Shown one piece after another: positions 48,197 to 58,198 of a stretch of 64,000 nt of DNA. Source of the DNA: Pseudomonas sp. MAG733B (GTDB lineage Bacteria; Pseudomonadota; Gammaproteobacteria; Pseudomonadales; Pseudomonadaceae). Each line of letters starts with the position of its first letter. Position 1 is the stretch's first letter. Under the pieces are notes generated by a model. The model made no database searches, had not been told where the DNA came from, and was given only the letters and a program-made list of their open reading frames with translations. The DNA lies in NCBI RefSeq assembly GCF_036884845.1, contig NZ_CP145732.1:6418501-6482500 (forward strand), given 5' to 3'. The position numbers were made by a program, and so were the translations under genes.

Positions 48197-48772
48197 ATGT
48201 CGGAAGCTAACATCAGGGATCAATTCTTCGTATACCACCTCACCGCTGTCGAGAATCTGGATGGTATTTTCAAAGACGGCTTAAAGCCCCGCGCTAACCT
48301 TGAAAATTTTACCGATGTAGCAGACAGCGAAATTCTCAAAAAGCGTAAAGCTCATAACCTTGATCGCTTTGTACCTTTCCATTGGTTCGCTGCGAACCCA
48401 TTTGATGGACGGGTACAGCTCAGTCGACCGCAAGAGAAATTTGTCCTGATTTCGGTGTTTCGGAAATTCGCCAAACAGAACGACTGGAAAATTGTTCCAC
48501 GGCATCCTCTCGCTGATGATGACATTCAGTTGCTCGACTACAACTCAGGCTTTGAAGCCATCGATTGGGCGCTGATGAATACTCGGGCTTATCAGAATTC
48601 CGAATGCAAGAGCGTCTGCATGGCGGAATGCCTTTCTCCTGATGTGGTAAACCCCAAAACCTTTTCGAGGATTTATGTTCCCAACGAGGAGGTCAAGTTG
48701 CTTTGTGAGGCTAAAATGCGCGAGCCCAGACTTACGACCCCCATCAGTGTGAATCCCGGAATGTTCTTATAA
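48197..48772 (+). CDS. DarT-like DNA ADP-ribosyltransferase, first copy (divergent DarT)
   Basis: A 191-residue protein I assign to the DarT/DUF4433 family by pattern: FFVYHLTAVENLDGIFKDGL (His14), then FTDVADSEILKKRK (Arg50), RFVPFHWFAANPFD, and VCMAECLSP (Glu144), i.e. the His-Arg-Glu arrangement seen in the second copy as HRDN, DKRR and QAEAL. DarT enzymes attach ADP-ribose to bases of single-stranded DNA. Sequence differs much from the second copy (probably a DarT1-like subtype, inference). AAGGAG precedes ATG 48197. The stop is immediately followed (0 bases) by the ATG of the second darT. Confidence 0.72.
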   Translation: MSEANIRDQFFVYHLTAVENLDGIFKDGLKPRANLENFTDVADSEILKKRKAHNLDRFVPFHWFAANPFDGRVQLSRPQEKFVLISVFRKFAKQNDWKIVPRHPLADDDIQLLDYNSGFEAIDWALMNTRAYQNSECKSVCMAECLSPDVVNPKTFSRIYVPNEEVKLLCEAKMREPRLTTPISVNPGMFL

Positions 48773-49417
48773 ATGAACTACACCAGCCTGAATCCAGAGA
48801 AAGCTCTGATTTGGCGTATCGTCCATCGCGATAACCTGCCCTGGATTCTGGACAACGGTCTGCATTGCGCAAACTCGACGACGCAGGCATCGCAGTACGT
48901 GAACATTGGTAACGTCGACTTGATCGATAAACGCCGAACTCGTCGGGTGCCTATTGCACCAGAAGGTGTGCTGGCCGACTACGTGCCCTTCTATTTCACG
49001 CCCTTCTCGGTGATGATGCAGAATATTCACTCTGGCTGGAGTGTTCAGCAACGCACTAACGACGAGATCGTGATTCTGGTCTCCAGTCTCCACCGTGTTG
49101 AAAAGCTTGGCCTACCGTTTGTCTTCACAAACGCACATGCCTACCCGGATTGGACAGACTATTACAGCGATCTGGCGAATCTCGACCAGATCGATTGGTC
49201 TATCCTTCAACGGCGCGACTTCAAGCGCGATCCTGATGATCCTCGCAAAATGGAGCGCTATCAGGCTGAAGCGCTGATCCACCATCACTTACCGATTACG
49301 GGACTGCTGGGCATCATGTGCCACACAGATGCAATGAAAGTACGCATAGAAAAAGACGTCGCCGCTAGAGGCCTGACGCTACCTGTCCATGCGCGGCCCA
49401 AATGGTATTTCCAATGA
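48773..49417 (+). CDS. darT: DarT DNA ADP-ribosyltransferase toxin, second copy (DarT2-like)
   Basis: A 214-residue Dar[18 protein letters not shown] (His18), the NAD-loop [19 protein letters not shown] (Arg54/55), [18 protein letters not shown] and [15 protein letters not shown] (catalytic Glu166) match characterised DarT enzymes that ADP-ribosylate thymidine in single-stranded DNA, blocking replication or phage DNA. Its stop overlaps the darG start (ATGA), the normal toxin-antitoxin coupling. Preceded without gap by the first DarT-like gene. Confidence 0.9.
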   Translation: MNYTSLNPEKALIWRIVHRDNLPWILDNGLHCANSTTQASQYVNIGNVDLIDKRRTRRVPIAPEGVLADYVPFYFTPFSVMMQNIHSGWSVQQRTNDEIVILVSSLHRVEKLGLPFVFTNAHAYPDWTDYYSDLANLDQIDWSILQRRDFKRDPDDPRKMERYQAEALIHHHLPITGLLGIMCHTDAMKVRIEKDVAARGLTLPVHARPKWYFQ

Positions 49418-50499
49418 TCAGATTCACCCAAGGCAACCTGTTGGAAGCCCGAACCGAAGCCCTCGTCAACACCGTGAACACTGTGGGTGTGATGGGTAAG
49501 GGCATCGCATTGATGTTCAAAGAACGCTTTGCGCAGAATTACCGCTTGTACGCAACGGCGTGCAAAGCCGGTGAAGTGGAAACCGGCAAAATGCACGTGA
49601 CGGCCAGCAACGAACTCGATGGCCCTCGCTGGATTGTGAATTTCCCTACCAAACGCCACTGGCGCTCTCCGTCGCAGATGCCGTGGATTACCGAAGGCTT
49701 ACATGATCTGCGACGGTTTTTGCTTGAAAACGATGTGAAATCCGTCGCGATCCCTCCGTTAGGTGCTGGCAATGGCGGCTTGAAATGGCCTGAAGTCCGT
49801 GAACAGATTGTCGAAGTCTTGGGGGATCTGGATGCTGATGTCTTGGTGTTCGAGCCTTCCAACCAATATTTGAATGTCGCCAAACGTACGGGCGTAGAAA
49901 AACTCACGCCAGCCCGCGCTCTTATCGCCGAATTGGTTCGGCGCTACTGGGTTTTAGGCATGGAGTGCAGTCTGCTGGAGATCCAGAAGCTGGCCTGGTT
50001 TCTCGAGCGCGCTATTGAGAAGTTGCCGGATACCGAGAACCCTCTGAATTTGAAGTTTGTCGCACATAAGTATGGCCCGTACGCCAACCGGCTGGAACAT
50101 CTACTCGATAACCTTGATGGCAGCTATCTGCACTGTGACAAGCGCATCAGTGACGCTGGCATTAGCGATGTGATCTGGTTTGATCAAGAGCGCAAAGCCT
50201 TTTTGCAGACATATCTCAAGACTGAGGCCAAGGAGTATTCTCAGGCGCTGGAGCGCACAGCTCAACTGATCGACGGTTTTGAATCCCCGTTCGGCATGGA
50301 GTTGTTGGCGACGGTTGATTGGCTGTTGAGCCAGGAAGGGGTATCTGCGACCGTTCCTGCGGTGCGCGAAGCATTGAAGCATTGGGACGGTGGCGCTGGT
50401 GCTGCTGCTCGCAAGAGCAAACTGTTCGATGATCAGGCACTTGATATTGCGCTCAAGCGCCTGATCTCCAGCAGTTTCCGGCCTGAATTAGCGGCCTGA
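49414..50499 (+). CDS. darG: DarG macrodomain antitoxin
   Basis: A 361-residue antitoxin. The N-terminal macrodomain (residues 1-155) removes ADP-ribose from [23 protein letters not shown] (in part) with [22 protein letters not shown] (as VNFPTKRHW) and [13 protein letters not shown]. The C-terminal part (about 160-361), [14 protein letters not shown]...[14 protein letters not shown] and [22 protein letters not shown] (quoted in parts), is the DarT-binding domain of DarG and resembles the Panacea/DUF4065 fold. ATG 49414 overlaps the darT stop. Only one macrodomain protein is present for two DarT genes. Confidence 0.9.
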   Translation: MIRFTQGNLLEARTEALVNTVNTVGVMGKGIALMFKERFAQNYRLYATACKAGEVETGKMHVTASNELDGPRWIVNFPTKRHWRSPSQMPWITEGLHDLRRFLLENDVKSVAIPPLGAGNGGLKWPEVREQIVEVLGDLDADVLVFEPSNQYLNVAKRTGVEKLTPARALIAELVRRYWVLGMECSLLEIQKLAWFLERAIEKLPDTENPLNLKFVAHKYGPYANRLEHLLDNLDGSYLHCDKRISDAGISDVIWFDQERKAFLQTYLKTEAKEYSQALERTAQLIDGFESPFGMELLATVDWLLSQEGVSATVPAVREALKHWDGGAGAAARKSKLFDDQALDIALKRLISSSFRPELAA

Positions 50500-50510
50500 G
50501 TGATGACAAG

Positions 50511-50541
50511 AAAATTGGGCAGCAAGCTGCTGCCCAATTTT
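50511..50541. terminator. bidirectional terminator between darG and the yfa cluster
   Basis: 14-bp perfect stem AAAATTGGGCAGCA / TGCTGCCCAATTTT with loop AGC. The A/T ends make it a good stop for both the darTTG transcript (+) and the yfa transcript (-). Confidence 0.88.
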
Positions 50542-50543
50542 CC

Positions 50544-51353
50544 TCACGGATAACTAAACCCCTTAACCAACGTCAACTCCCCCACCGCCCGCATCGGCAC
50601 CAGAAAAGTCTCCATCTTCTCGCTCGGCGTCCCCTCTTCCGTGATCACCGTCACCTGCGCTGTGGTCAGCGGTTGTACGGCATCCTCCTGCCCTTCTTCA
50701 TCGCTGCGATAGCCGCCGCCGAAGTAGTTCACATACACCAGGTACTGCCCTTTGATCGGCGCGGGCATGGCGAAGATTTCCGGGCCGTAGCCGGTGGTGA
50801 CGTCGACATCGAGTGCCGCGCCGTTAGGCGCGATGCGGTCGCCGTACCAGATGTGGGCGCCGTCGGGGGTGATGAGGTGCAAGTCGAGGTCGGTGCCGTC
50901 GCTGTCCCAGGCCAGTAAAACGCGGAGTTTGGCCGGGGTGGCGCCGCCGCTGGTATTGAGGAACTGCGTGCGGTGGCGCTGTTGTCCGTCAGGGCTGCGC
51001 ACTTCGACGCTGTTGCTGCCCTTGGGAAATGAGAACGGGCGGTCGAAACGGCCGGCGGGGTCGATCTTCAGCGGCATGCTGACGCCGTTGACGATCAGCC
51101 GACCGGGCTCGGCGGATTTCGGTGTGGCGTGAATCTGGCCGCTGATTCGCGCTGTGTTGGCTTGCCCGGCCGGGGTGTTTACCGACGAGGCGGGATAGTT
51201 GACGGTCTGACGAAAACTTTCGCCCTCGCCCTCCGGTGCGCCGGTTCGCCAGCCTCCAGAAGGCGTGTCGAGTTTGACGCCTTGCGCCATCGCCAGCGGC
51301 AACGCCGACAACGAACAGAGCAACAGCAAGACCTGCGGATAACGGAGTGTCAT
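50544..51353 (-). CDS. yfaP: YfaP-like DUF2135 secreted protein (distal copy)
   Basis: A 269-residue protein with signal peptide (ends LAMAQG) and a C-terminal DUF2135 domain: LRVLLAWDSDGTDLDLHLITPDG (in part), HIWYG, and GQYLVYVNYFGGG. Function unknown; E. coli yfaP lies in the same alpha-2-macroglobulin cluster. ATG 51353. Last gene of the cluster; a second DUF2135 gene stands at its start (59922-60710). The two share motifs but are clearly diverged. Confidence 0.85.
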   Translation of the reverse strand: MTLRYPQVLLLLCSLSALPLAMAQGVKLDTPSGGWRTGAPEGEGESFRQTVNYPASSVNTPAGQANTARISGQIHATPKSAEPGRLIVNGVSMPLKIDPAGRFDRPFSFPKGSNSVEVRSPDGQQRHRTQFLNTSGGATPAKLRVLLAWDSDGTDLDLHLITPDGAHIWYGDRIAPNGAALDVDVTTGYGPEIFAMPAPIKGQYLVYVNYFGGGYRSDEEGQEDAVQPLTTAQVTVITEEGTPSEKMETFLVPMRAVGELTLVKGFSYP

Positions 51354-51355
51354 GT

Positions 51356-52975
51356 CTAATCCAGCAAAAGGTGGCGGGCGAGCCCTTCGATGTAGGTTTC
51401 ATCCTGGCCGTTGGGGTGTGCTTCGAAGGCCAGGTGCAGGTATTCGTGGGTCAGGTCGAAGCGGTCTTGCAGCGAGAGCACGCCGCGCACGTAGATGCGC
51501 TGACGTTCGCGGTCGACATACGGGCGGCCAAAGCTCAGTCGGCAGACGGCAAAGGAGCTGACTTCGTTGTAGCCCACTTCGCTTTCCAGGCGAGGACGCC
51601 AGCCGCGCCGTTGTTTTTGCAGCCAGTCTTGCGCGGCGGGCAGTGCTTCGCAGGAAGCTACCGGGTTGTCCCAACGGCTGAGGCTGGCGCGTGGGTAGGC
51701 GTGTAGCAGGATGGCGTCGTAACGCTGGCCGGAGCGGGCCTGTTCGACTGCGTGTTGCCAAGACAGTTTGTCCGGCCCACGTTGATCAGAATGGTAAGTA
51801 ACGGTGCTGCCGGCCAGCACCAGGTCACTGGTCCATGCCGCAATGTTGCGCGCTTCGGCGGCGGCCGGACGTGGCGCGACCCGTTGACGCTGGCTGCTGT
51901 CGTCGATGCTCAGGCATTCCCCGTTGCGCGTGGCGTTTTGCAGCAGGTAAGTACGGATCGCGACGGCCAGTGCTTTGGCGGCTTCGACCGGTTCGGGAGT
52001 GGCTTCGCGCTGAAGCACGCGGGCGACGTACTCTTCACGATCCAGTCGGGCGACGAGCTTATCCTTGAGCAAAAACAGTTCACCGTCGCTATGAACATCG
52101 AGTTGATTGCCATTGACGAACTCGACGCGGTAATCGCCCCGCAACGGTCCGGAAGTCGCCACTCGATCACCCGACAACACGCGCCGAAGCGGATAGCGGG
52201 AGAACAACCCAACCTCCACACACTTCCCCGCCTCCGCAGGCCAGGACGCAGGCACCACCGTAGAAATCGCCCCGGCATAATCGCGCAGAACCCGCTGACT
52301 GGTCCCGCGCCCACCTGCCCAGATCGGTGTGCCGTCTGCCGTCCAACCGGCGAATCCGCCCTGCCGCGTCGCAGCATCCTGATCCCCCAGCCAGCTCCAG
52401 GTTTTCACCCGTAACCGACTGCCGAGTTCACCGACGACATTGCCGTCCGCCGCGCTCAGCACCACATCGAGCAGCACGCGCCGGGCCTGATCCTGCGCCG
52501 GCATCACGGCCAACACGCGGAGCAACTCTGCCACCGAAACCCGGGTGGCTGGCTGCAATGACGGCAAATCCAGCAACCATTGCGGCGCCTGCCGGGCCTG
52601 CCAATACGCGCGCCATTGAGCAGCGTCGATGCCCAAGCGCGCAGGCTCAAAGTACAAACCACAGGATTTCACCAACGCCTGATCGCGCTCGATCTTGCCG
52701 CCTGCGGTGCAGCAATAGACTTCCTCTTTCGACTGCCCACGACATTCATACGCCGGCTCATGGCCGCCGGTGTCCACCAGCCAGCCATAGACAAACAGCT
52801 TCCACACGCTGCCCAACGGAGTCTGCAAAGTGTCCGGCAATGGCTCGCGCGACAGCAGTTGCGTCCGGCTCAAAGTCAGCAATTCATCCTTGAAGGCCAC
52901 GCGCAAGGGTTCGTCCTGTGCCAAGGCCAGCGCAGGCATCAAACACAGCAGCCAACAGAGCAGAGACCGGAACAT
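51356..52975 (-). CDS. yfaQ: YfaQ-like DUF2300 secreted protein
   Basis: A 539-residue protein with signal peptide (ends LALAQD). I see two peptidoglycan-enzyme-like regions: an N-terminal PBP-like stretch with SxxK at Ser56-Lys59 (PLGSVWKLFVYGW) and a KTW at 191-193 followed by GGFAGWTADGTPIWAGG, and a SpoIID/LytB-like region at 305-365 (LDREEYVARVLQREATPEPV, then EAAKALAVAIRTYLL). Annotated function of DUF2300 is unknown; my domain reading is inference. ATG 52975 follows the yfaS stop after 1 base. Confidence 0.82.
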   Translation of the reverse strand: MFRSLLCWLLCLMPALALAQDEPLRVAFKDELLTLSRTQLLSREPLPDTLQTPLGSVWKLFVYGWLVDTGGHEPAYECRGQSKEEVYCCTAGGKIERDQALVKSCGLYFEPARLGIDAAQWRAYWQARQAPQWLLDLPSLQPATRVSVAELLRVLAVMPAQDQARRVLLDVVLSAADGNVVGELGSRLRVKTWSWLGDQDAATRQGGFAGWTADGTPIWAGGRGTSQRVLRDYAGAISTVVPASWPAEAGKCVEVGLFSRYPLRRVLSGDRVATSGPLRGDYRVEFVNGNQLDVHSDGELFLLKDKLVARLDREEYVARVLQREATPEPVEAAKALAVAIRTYLLQNATRNGECLSIDDSSQRQRVAPRPAAAEARNIAAWTSDLVLAGSTVTYHSDQRGPDKLSWQHAVEQARSGQRYDAILLHAYPRASLSRWDNPVASCEALPAAQDWLQKQRRGWRPRLESEVGYNEVSSFAVCRLSFGRPYVDRERQRIYVRGVLSLQDRFDLTHEYLHLAFEAHPNGQDETYIEGLARHLLLD

Positions 52976-52976
52976 G

Positions 52977-55900
52977 TCAGTGAACCGTAACCTGACCGAG
53001 CGCCGGTTTCTGTTCCTGAGCCTGATGCTGTGGCGCGTAGACTTGCGTGAAGCGAACCGGTGGCAGGTTGAACTGGCCTTTCTGCGAGAAGCGCACCAAA
53101 TGCCGCAAACGCAATTCGCCGCTCAGCGCATCCACCGGCACCGCATAGGCCAGTTGTCCCGGCTCGAATCGAGCCTTCTCCAGCGCCGTCGGTTCAGTCC
53201 CCGCCTTGCCCTGCAACTTGATGCCCCACGTGGTGCGCTCGACATCGGCGCCCGGTGGCAGCGGCACTTCGAGCAGGCCATAGCGCAGCGGTTTTGCAGC
53301 CTTGCTGGTGAGGATCACTTCGTCCAGATACAGGCTGTCGCTGGATAACGGTGAATTGCCGACCGCTTCCAGTTTGAAGGTGAATGCTTCGTCGCCCGGC
53401 ACCAGTCGAGACAGGCGACGGGTGATGGTCACAGCCATCGGGTAGACTGCCGGTTGCCGGGTCTGGAAGCTCAATGCCGCACGCAGCGGACGCTCCTGAA
53501 CACCTGACAACGACAGCACGTTCGGCACCGGCGCAGTGCCCTGCCACGTCCAATACATTTCCCCTGTTGCACCGTATTTTTTCTTCCAGCCTTCGCCGGG
53601 ATTCAGAGCGATGGTGGGCGAAGCTTGCTCGATGCTGCGTTGCAGCCAGGTCAGCGCCAGCGCTCGTTCGAGGGTCGATTGCTGCGGCAACAAACGTTGC
53701 AGCAATGCCTGCGCGCGGGCCTGATCGAACGGTTGCAGCGACAGGTTCAACGCCTCGGCAAATGGCTGGGAGCTAACAGCCAGGCGCTGCTGTGCATCGG
53801 CCAATTGCCGGTTGAATGCTTCCGGCAAAGCGACCTTCGATTGCCTGGCCAGCGATGCGGTCAGTACGCGAGCCGCCGCCAGCCCCAGCGCCGAATCCGG
53901 ATCACTCATGACGATGCTGTCTTCGCCATCGTCCATCAGGTTGGCGGCATTGCCCTCACCGGCTTGCGCCAGATCTTCCATCAAGCCGCTGAGCAACGTG
54001 TTGACCGGCAATTGCATCTGTTTGGCGAACGACAGGACCAGCGCCCGCTGCAACAACGGCGTGTTTTTCGCCTGCTTGGCGTAGACCTCCAGCACCCGCT
54101 GCCAATGCTCCGGCGGCAGGCTCAGCTCCAGCACTTGGCTGGCGTGCCAGTCGGCGTAATAGGCGTAGGCCGTGAGAAACGCATCCGGCTCACCGTCCAT
54201 GCCCCACCAGGTGAAACTCGCCGACGGGCCGGCCATTTGCACCAGACGCAAGCGACTGTTCTGCATGATCAGGCGCAAGCGATCACGGACTTGCGGATTC
54301 GACGACAGCGTCGGATAGGCGATGCTCAGCGGCAGCAATCGACTGGCCGTTTGCTCGACGCCGCCGTACGGATAGCTCAACAGATCATCGAGCGCCGAGC
54401 GGAACAGCGCTTGCGGGCTGTCATCGAGACGCAGGCGAATGTCCGTGGCGTCCGCCGGCAAGGTCAGCGGCGTATCACCACTGGCGACGTCCAGGCTTTG
54501 GCTTTGCGTGACCTGCCAGCCTTCGCCGGTCGCCATCAGGCGTACGGCCAGGGCATCAGCGGTTTTGCCGTCCTGCACCAGTTCGGCGGTCCACTCGCCA
54601 TTAGCCAAGGAGAACGCCGGCAACGGGATGTAGTTGATGCCGCTGTTAAGCGTGATCGGAATGCGCTGCTCGCTGCCCGCGTAGTGAGTCACCAGCTCAG
54701 CCTTGACCGGGTTTTCTGCCTGACTGAACGCGAACACCCCGAGATCCGGTTTATCGCCGGTGCGGAATTTGCTCGGCCCGCTCCACTTCAGGTACAGCGG
54801 TTTTTCCGAGCGCACGAACTGCTTCTTCTGGCCGACCTGACCGTCATCGGCGATCGCCCGCGCGGTGATGCGCCAGCGTGTCAGCGAGTCGGGCATCTTG
54901 AAGGTGAAACGGATTTTGCCAGCGGCATCAGTCACCAGCTCCGGTTGCCACGCGGCAGTATCGACATCCTCACGCCGCGGCCGCTCCAGCACTTTCACCC
55001 CGCGTTCGCTGCGGTTGGCTTTGCCCGGCGCACCGGGGCTGCCCGGCAGCGCGACGTCGTAGCTGATGAACGACAGGCTGGCACTGGTGCGCACGTTGTT
55101 GCGTCGTGGGTGATAGAAGAATTGGTCGATGGTCGGCGCCACTTCCGGTTGCAACGCGTAGACCATTTCGTCCACCACACTGACCGTCAAGTGCGCAGGG
55201 ATTGGCTTGCCGGCGAACTGCGTGGTCAGGTTCACGGACACGGTGTCGCCCGGTTGATACGTCTCTTTGTCCGTGGCGATGACCACGTCAATCTGCGGCG
55301 TAATCACCTTGATACCGGCGTTCTGGAAACTGTACTGACCACCCTTGGTGTACAGCACCGAGAAGGTCAGGTTCGGGGCGAAACCGTCCTTCACCGGAAT
55401 GCGCGCGCGGTATTGGGTGTCGCTGAGTTTTTCCATCTTCAGCCAGTCGCCGCCCTTGGACAACAGCGCCGTGGCCTCGACCTTGTCGCGCTCCAGTGAC
55501 AGCAGCGCATCGTTGATCGGCTCGGGGAACGTGATCAGCGCCAGCGCTTCATCACCGGCCTTGTACTCCGGTTTATCGAGGACGATTTCGACGGTGCCCG
55601 GTACGGCTTTGACGCCTTCGCCGGTAACCGAATGCCCGGTTGCGCCGAGGGTTCGGCCATGGTCATCCCTGAGTGTCAGGTTGTAGGTGCCCGGACGGTC
55701 GAAGGCCAGGGTGAAGCCTTTGTCGGCGCCCGTGAGTTTGCCCTCGCCCGTGCTTTGATCTTCCAGGCGCACCCAACCGTAGCTGCTTGGCGTGACAGCT
55801 GCACTCTGCTCGCTTTCGTTGACGTAGCTGAACGCAACCTTGTCGCCCACCGCGCTGAAGCGCTGCGGTGCGCTCAAGCGGAAATTCGCCGCACCTCGGT

Positions 55901-57536
55901 CGATGAGGATTTCCTTGGTGGTCTTGACCCGATACGCCGCGCCATCGCTGGCAAATACGGTGAGCATGTAACGGCTCGGCTTCTCGGCAGCGGGCAGATC
56001 CAGGGTCGCGTTGCCCTTGGCGTCGGTGGTCAGTTCGGTGCTGGTCAACTCCACCGGGAATTGCCCGAGGTATTGCAGCTCGTTGTCGACCATCGACAGT
56101 TGCTGGGCACGCAGACTCAAGCTCAATTTGGCGTTGGCGACCGGTTTGCCATCCGGATACAGCAGCACCAGATTGCCCTTGACCGGTTCGCCGGTGCGGT
56201 AATCCTGCTTGGCCAGGTTCAGGGAAATTTCGAAGTGCGGCTTGATGTATTCGGCGACGCGGAAGGCGCTGCTGTAGGCCTGATCCTTGTAGCTGAAACG
56301 CAACTCGTAACCACCGGCCACGGCGTTGTCCGGTAACTGGAAACGGCCTTGGGTACCAGCCTTGGAATCAAGTTTCAAGTCCAGGCTTTGCAGCGCCGTG
56401 CCGGTTGCGTCCAGCACTGTCACGTTGACGTCGGCAGCGGTTGGCTGCACGGAGTCCCGGGCATTCTTGAATTCGCGGCCGACGATTTTCAGCGACACCC
56501 AATCCCCCGGCCGATACAGCGGCCGATCGGTGAACGCATAGAGTTTGGTGTCGTAGATTTCGCTGTCGTAGTAGAAGTTTTCCGAGACGAAAACCCCGCC
56601 CTCTTCATCCTCGCCAATCACGAACGAACGCTCGGGGCTGACGTGTTTCAGACGCAGCAAACCATCGGCATCGGTGGCGCCACTGCTCATCACGCCGAGG
56701 CCGTCAGTCCACAGCACATTGACCTTCGGTACCGAACTGCCTTCGTGTTTGCGCGCTGCCCAGACCAACAGTTCATCACCGGCAATCTTGCTCACTGCCA
56801 CGGTGTTGGAGACGAACACCATAGTGGTCGCGCGATACTTGCCTATCAGCGCTTCCACCAGGTACAGACCCGGTTTCAGGTTGCCCAACGGGATATAGAC
56901 ATTGCCCGGCGCGACGCTGACGAACTCGCTGGAAGAGCCGGCGAGGTTCACGCCTTCGGGCGGCTGAATCGGCTTGGCCTGCCACAGCGGATAACGGAAC
57001 TGGCTGACCACCGGCAGGCCCGGAATCAGCGCGAATTGCGGTTGCGCGTCGTACGGCGTTGGCGCGGCCATGGCGGCGCCCATCTTCAGTTCCGGCACTT
57101 CTTCGGTGACTTGTTTGCGCGACTCATAGGAGAACGCCCGCTGCATCACCCGACGGGATTTGCGGTACCAGTTGTCCCACAGATACGCGAGGGTATTGGA
57201 CAACCCTTCGCCCTTGAACTGGCCGTCGCTGACCACGCGATGCAGGTTCTTCTGACGCTTGAGGAAATCCAGCGGCTTGTCGATGCGATAGACCCGAATG
57301 TCAGCGCCACCGTAAGGCTCCATGCGGAAGCGACGGTAGTCGCGGCCCGGCGCTTCGAGACGCACCATCGCCTGTTCATCGCTGGCAAAACTGCTGTCGG
57401 CCAACAGGAAAAAACTTTCACCGGGCACCGGCGTATAGCCGCTCGGTTCGACGGTGTCTTCGGCATTGACCGTCGGCAAAGGCAGCAGCAATACCAACAG
57501 CAGAGACAGAAAACGCAGCATGCGCGCACCGATCAT
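52977..57536 (-). CDS. yfaS: bacterial alpha-2-macroglobulin YfaS
   Basis: A 1519-residue periplasmic protein: signal peptide (ends TVNAED, no lipobox), several MG domains, bait-like central region and an alpha-2-macroglobulin domain ([17 protein letters not shown]..., [20 protein letters not shown] in part, then [11 protein letters not shown]). The position of the thioester motif CxEQ reads GGVEQ (Gly1059-Val-Glu-Gln1062), so the thioester Cys is missing, as in YfaS-type proteins. Such proteins are proposed protease traps. ATG 57536 overlaps the yfaT stop (ATGA); a longer frame to 57854 is not supported. Confidence 0.93.
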   Translation of the reverse strand: MIGARMLRFLSLLLVLLLPLPTVNAEDTVEPSGYTPVPGESFFLLADSSFASDEQAMVRLEAPGRDYRRFRMEPYGGADIRVYRIDKPLDFLKRQKNLHRVVSDGQFKGEGLSNTLAYLWDNWYRKSRRVMQRAFSYESRKQVTEEVPELKMGAAMAAPTPYDAQPQFALIPGLPVVSQFRYPLWQAKPIQPPEGVNLAGSSSEFVSVAPGNVYIPLGNLKPGLYLVEALIGKYRATTMVFVSNTVAVSKIAGDELLVWAARKHEGSSVPKVNVLWTDGLGVMSSGATDADGLLRLKHVSPERSFVIGEDEEGGVFVSENFYYDSEIYDTKLYAFTDRPLYRPGDWVSLKIVGREFKNARDSVQPTAADVNVTVLDATGTALQSLDLKLDSKAGTQGRFQLPDNAVAGGYELRFSYKDQAYSSAFRVAEYIKPHFEISLNLAKQDYRTGEPVKGNLVLLYPDGKPVANAKLSLSLRAQQLSMVDNELQYLGQFPVELTSTELTTDAKGNATLDLPAAEKPSRYMLTVFASDGAAYRVKTTKEILIDRGAANFRLSAPQRFSAVGDKVAFSYVNESEQSAAVTPSSYGWVRLEDQSTGEGKLTGADKGFTLAFDRPGTYNLTLRDDHGRTLGATGHSVTGEGVKAVPGTVEIVLDKPEYKAGDEALALITFPEPINDALLSLERDKVEATALLSKGGDWLKMEKLSDTQYRARIPVKDGFAPNLTFSVLYTKGGQYSFQNAGIKVITPQIDVVIATDKETYQPGDTVSVNLTTQFAGKPIPAHLTVSVVDEMVYALQPEVAPTIDQFFYHPRRNNVRTSASLSFISYDVALPGSPGAPGKANRSERGVKVLERPRREDVDTAAWQPELVTDAAGKIRFTFKMPDSLTRWRITARAIADDGQVGQKKQFVRSEKPLYLKWSGPSKFRTGDKPDLGVFAFSQAENPVKAELVTHYAGSEQRIPITLNSGINYIPLPAFSLANGEWTAELVQDGKTADALAVRLMATGEGWQVTQSQSLDVASGDTPLTLPADATDIRLRLDDSPQALFRSALDDLLSYPYGGVEQTASRLLPLSIAYPTLSSNPQVRDRLRLIMQNSRLRLVQMAGPSASFTWWGMDGEPDAFLTAYAYYADWHASQVLELSLPPEHWQRVLEVYAKQAKNTPLLQRALVLSFAKQMQLPVNTLLSGLMEDLAQAGEGNAANLMDDGEDSIVMSDPDSALGLAAARVLTASLARQSKVALPEAFNRQLADAQQRLAVSSQPFAEALNLSLQPFDQARAQALLQRLLPQQSTLERALALTWLQRSIEQASPTIALNPGEGWKKKYGATGEMYWTWQGTAPVPNVLSLSGVQERPLRAALSFQTRQPAVYPMAVTITRRLSRLVPGDEAFTFKLEAVGNSPLSSDSLYLDEVILTSKAAKPLRYGLLEVPLPPGADVERTTWGIKLQGKAGTEPTALEKARFEPGQLAYAVPVDALSGELRLRHLVRFSQKGQFNLPPVRFTQVYAPQHQAQEQKPALGQVTVH

Positions 57537-58198
57537 TGGGAGAGAAAATTCAGTCGATAAACGCCGATGAAGTTGGGGTTGGCTGCATCGGGTATCCATC
57601 GGGTGTCCTTCCATGTCATGAGTTGCTGCAGGCTTGCCGAACGCATGCCGTTGTCGGTGGGTGTAGTGGTGCCGGTGTGATAGGCAATGTTGCGGCCCAT
57701 CCAGATCATCAGGTGCTGGTCGTCGCCCTGATCGAAAAACATCAGGTCGCCGGGCCGCGCTTGCACGACATCGCGGCCGACCAGATGACTGTTGAACTGA
57801 ATCAACTTGATCGCGTTGACGTACGGCCCGACCTTGCCGCCGCCCTGCTGCCATTGCTGGGCAAGACCGCGCTGGGCGTCACTCAGTTGCAGCTCCGGCG
57901 GCAAGTAACGGTTGGACAGGCCATTGCTGCGCAGCCATTTGTCGTCGTGGACTTTGAGCGCTTCGTTGGCGGCAAAACGCACCAGCCCGGCGCAATCCTG
58001 CTGATACCAACGCGGGCTCGGGCCTTGGCTCAGTTGCTCTTGGGCGATGCGCACGAACCAGGCGCGGAACACCTGGGATTGCTGCACATCCAGCGCCGGT
58101 GTTTCGATGGCTCGGGCACCTGCGCTCAACAGCAAAGCGAACAAGCCGAGGCTGCGGATCAGTGCGTTCACAGGGCTTTCCATTCCAGCGGTAGCCAT
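57533..58198 (-). CDS. yfaT: YfaT-like DUF1175 secreted protein
   Basis: A 221-residue protein with N-terminal signal segment ([19 protein letters not shown]). The core looks NlpC/P60-like: [16 protein letters not shown] with Cys69 and [19 protein letters not shown] with His162, plus RPGDLMFF. This suggests a papain-fold peptidase or amidase, though the family is formally uncharacterised. ATG 58198 overlaps the DUF2138 gene by 31 bases; ATG 58183 (MESPVNAL) is an alternative. The stop overlaps the yfaS start. Confidence 0.83.
   Translation of the reverse strand: MATAGMESPVNALIRSLGLFALLLSAGARAIETPALDVQQSQVFRAWFVRIAQEQLSQGPSPRWYQQDCAGLVRFAANEALKVHDDKWLRSNGLSNRYLPPELQLSDAQRGLAQQWQQGGGKVGPYVNAIKLIQFNSHLVGRDVVQARPGDLMFFDQGDDQHLMIWMGRNIAYHTGTTTPTDNGMRSASLQQLMTWKDTRWIPDAANPNFIGVYRLNFLSQ

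Noticed and set aside
53625..55499. 624-codon plus-strand frame opposite yfaS
   Set aside because: Antisense shadow; yfaS motifs are clear on the minus strand.
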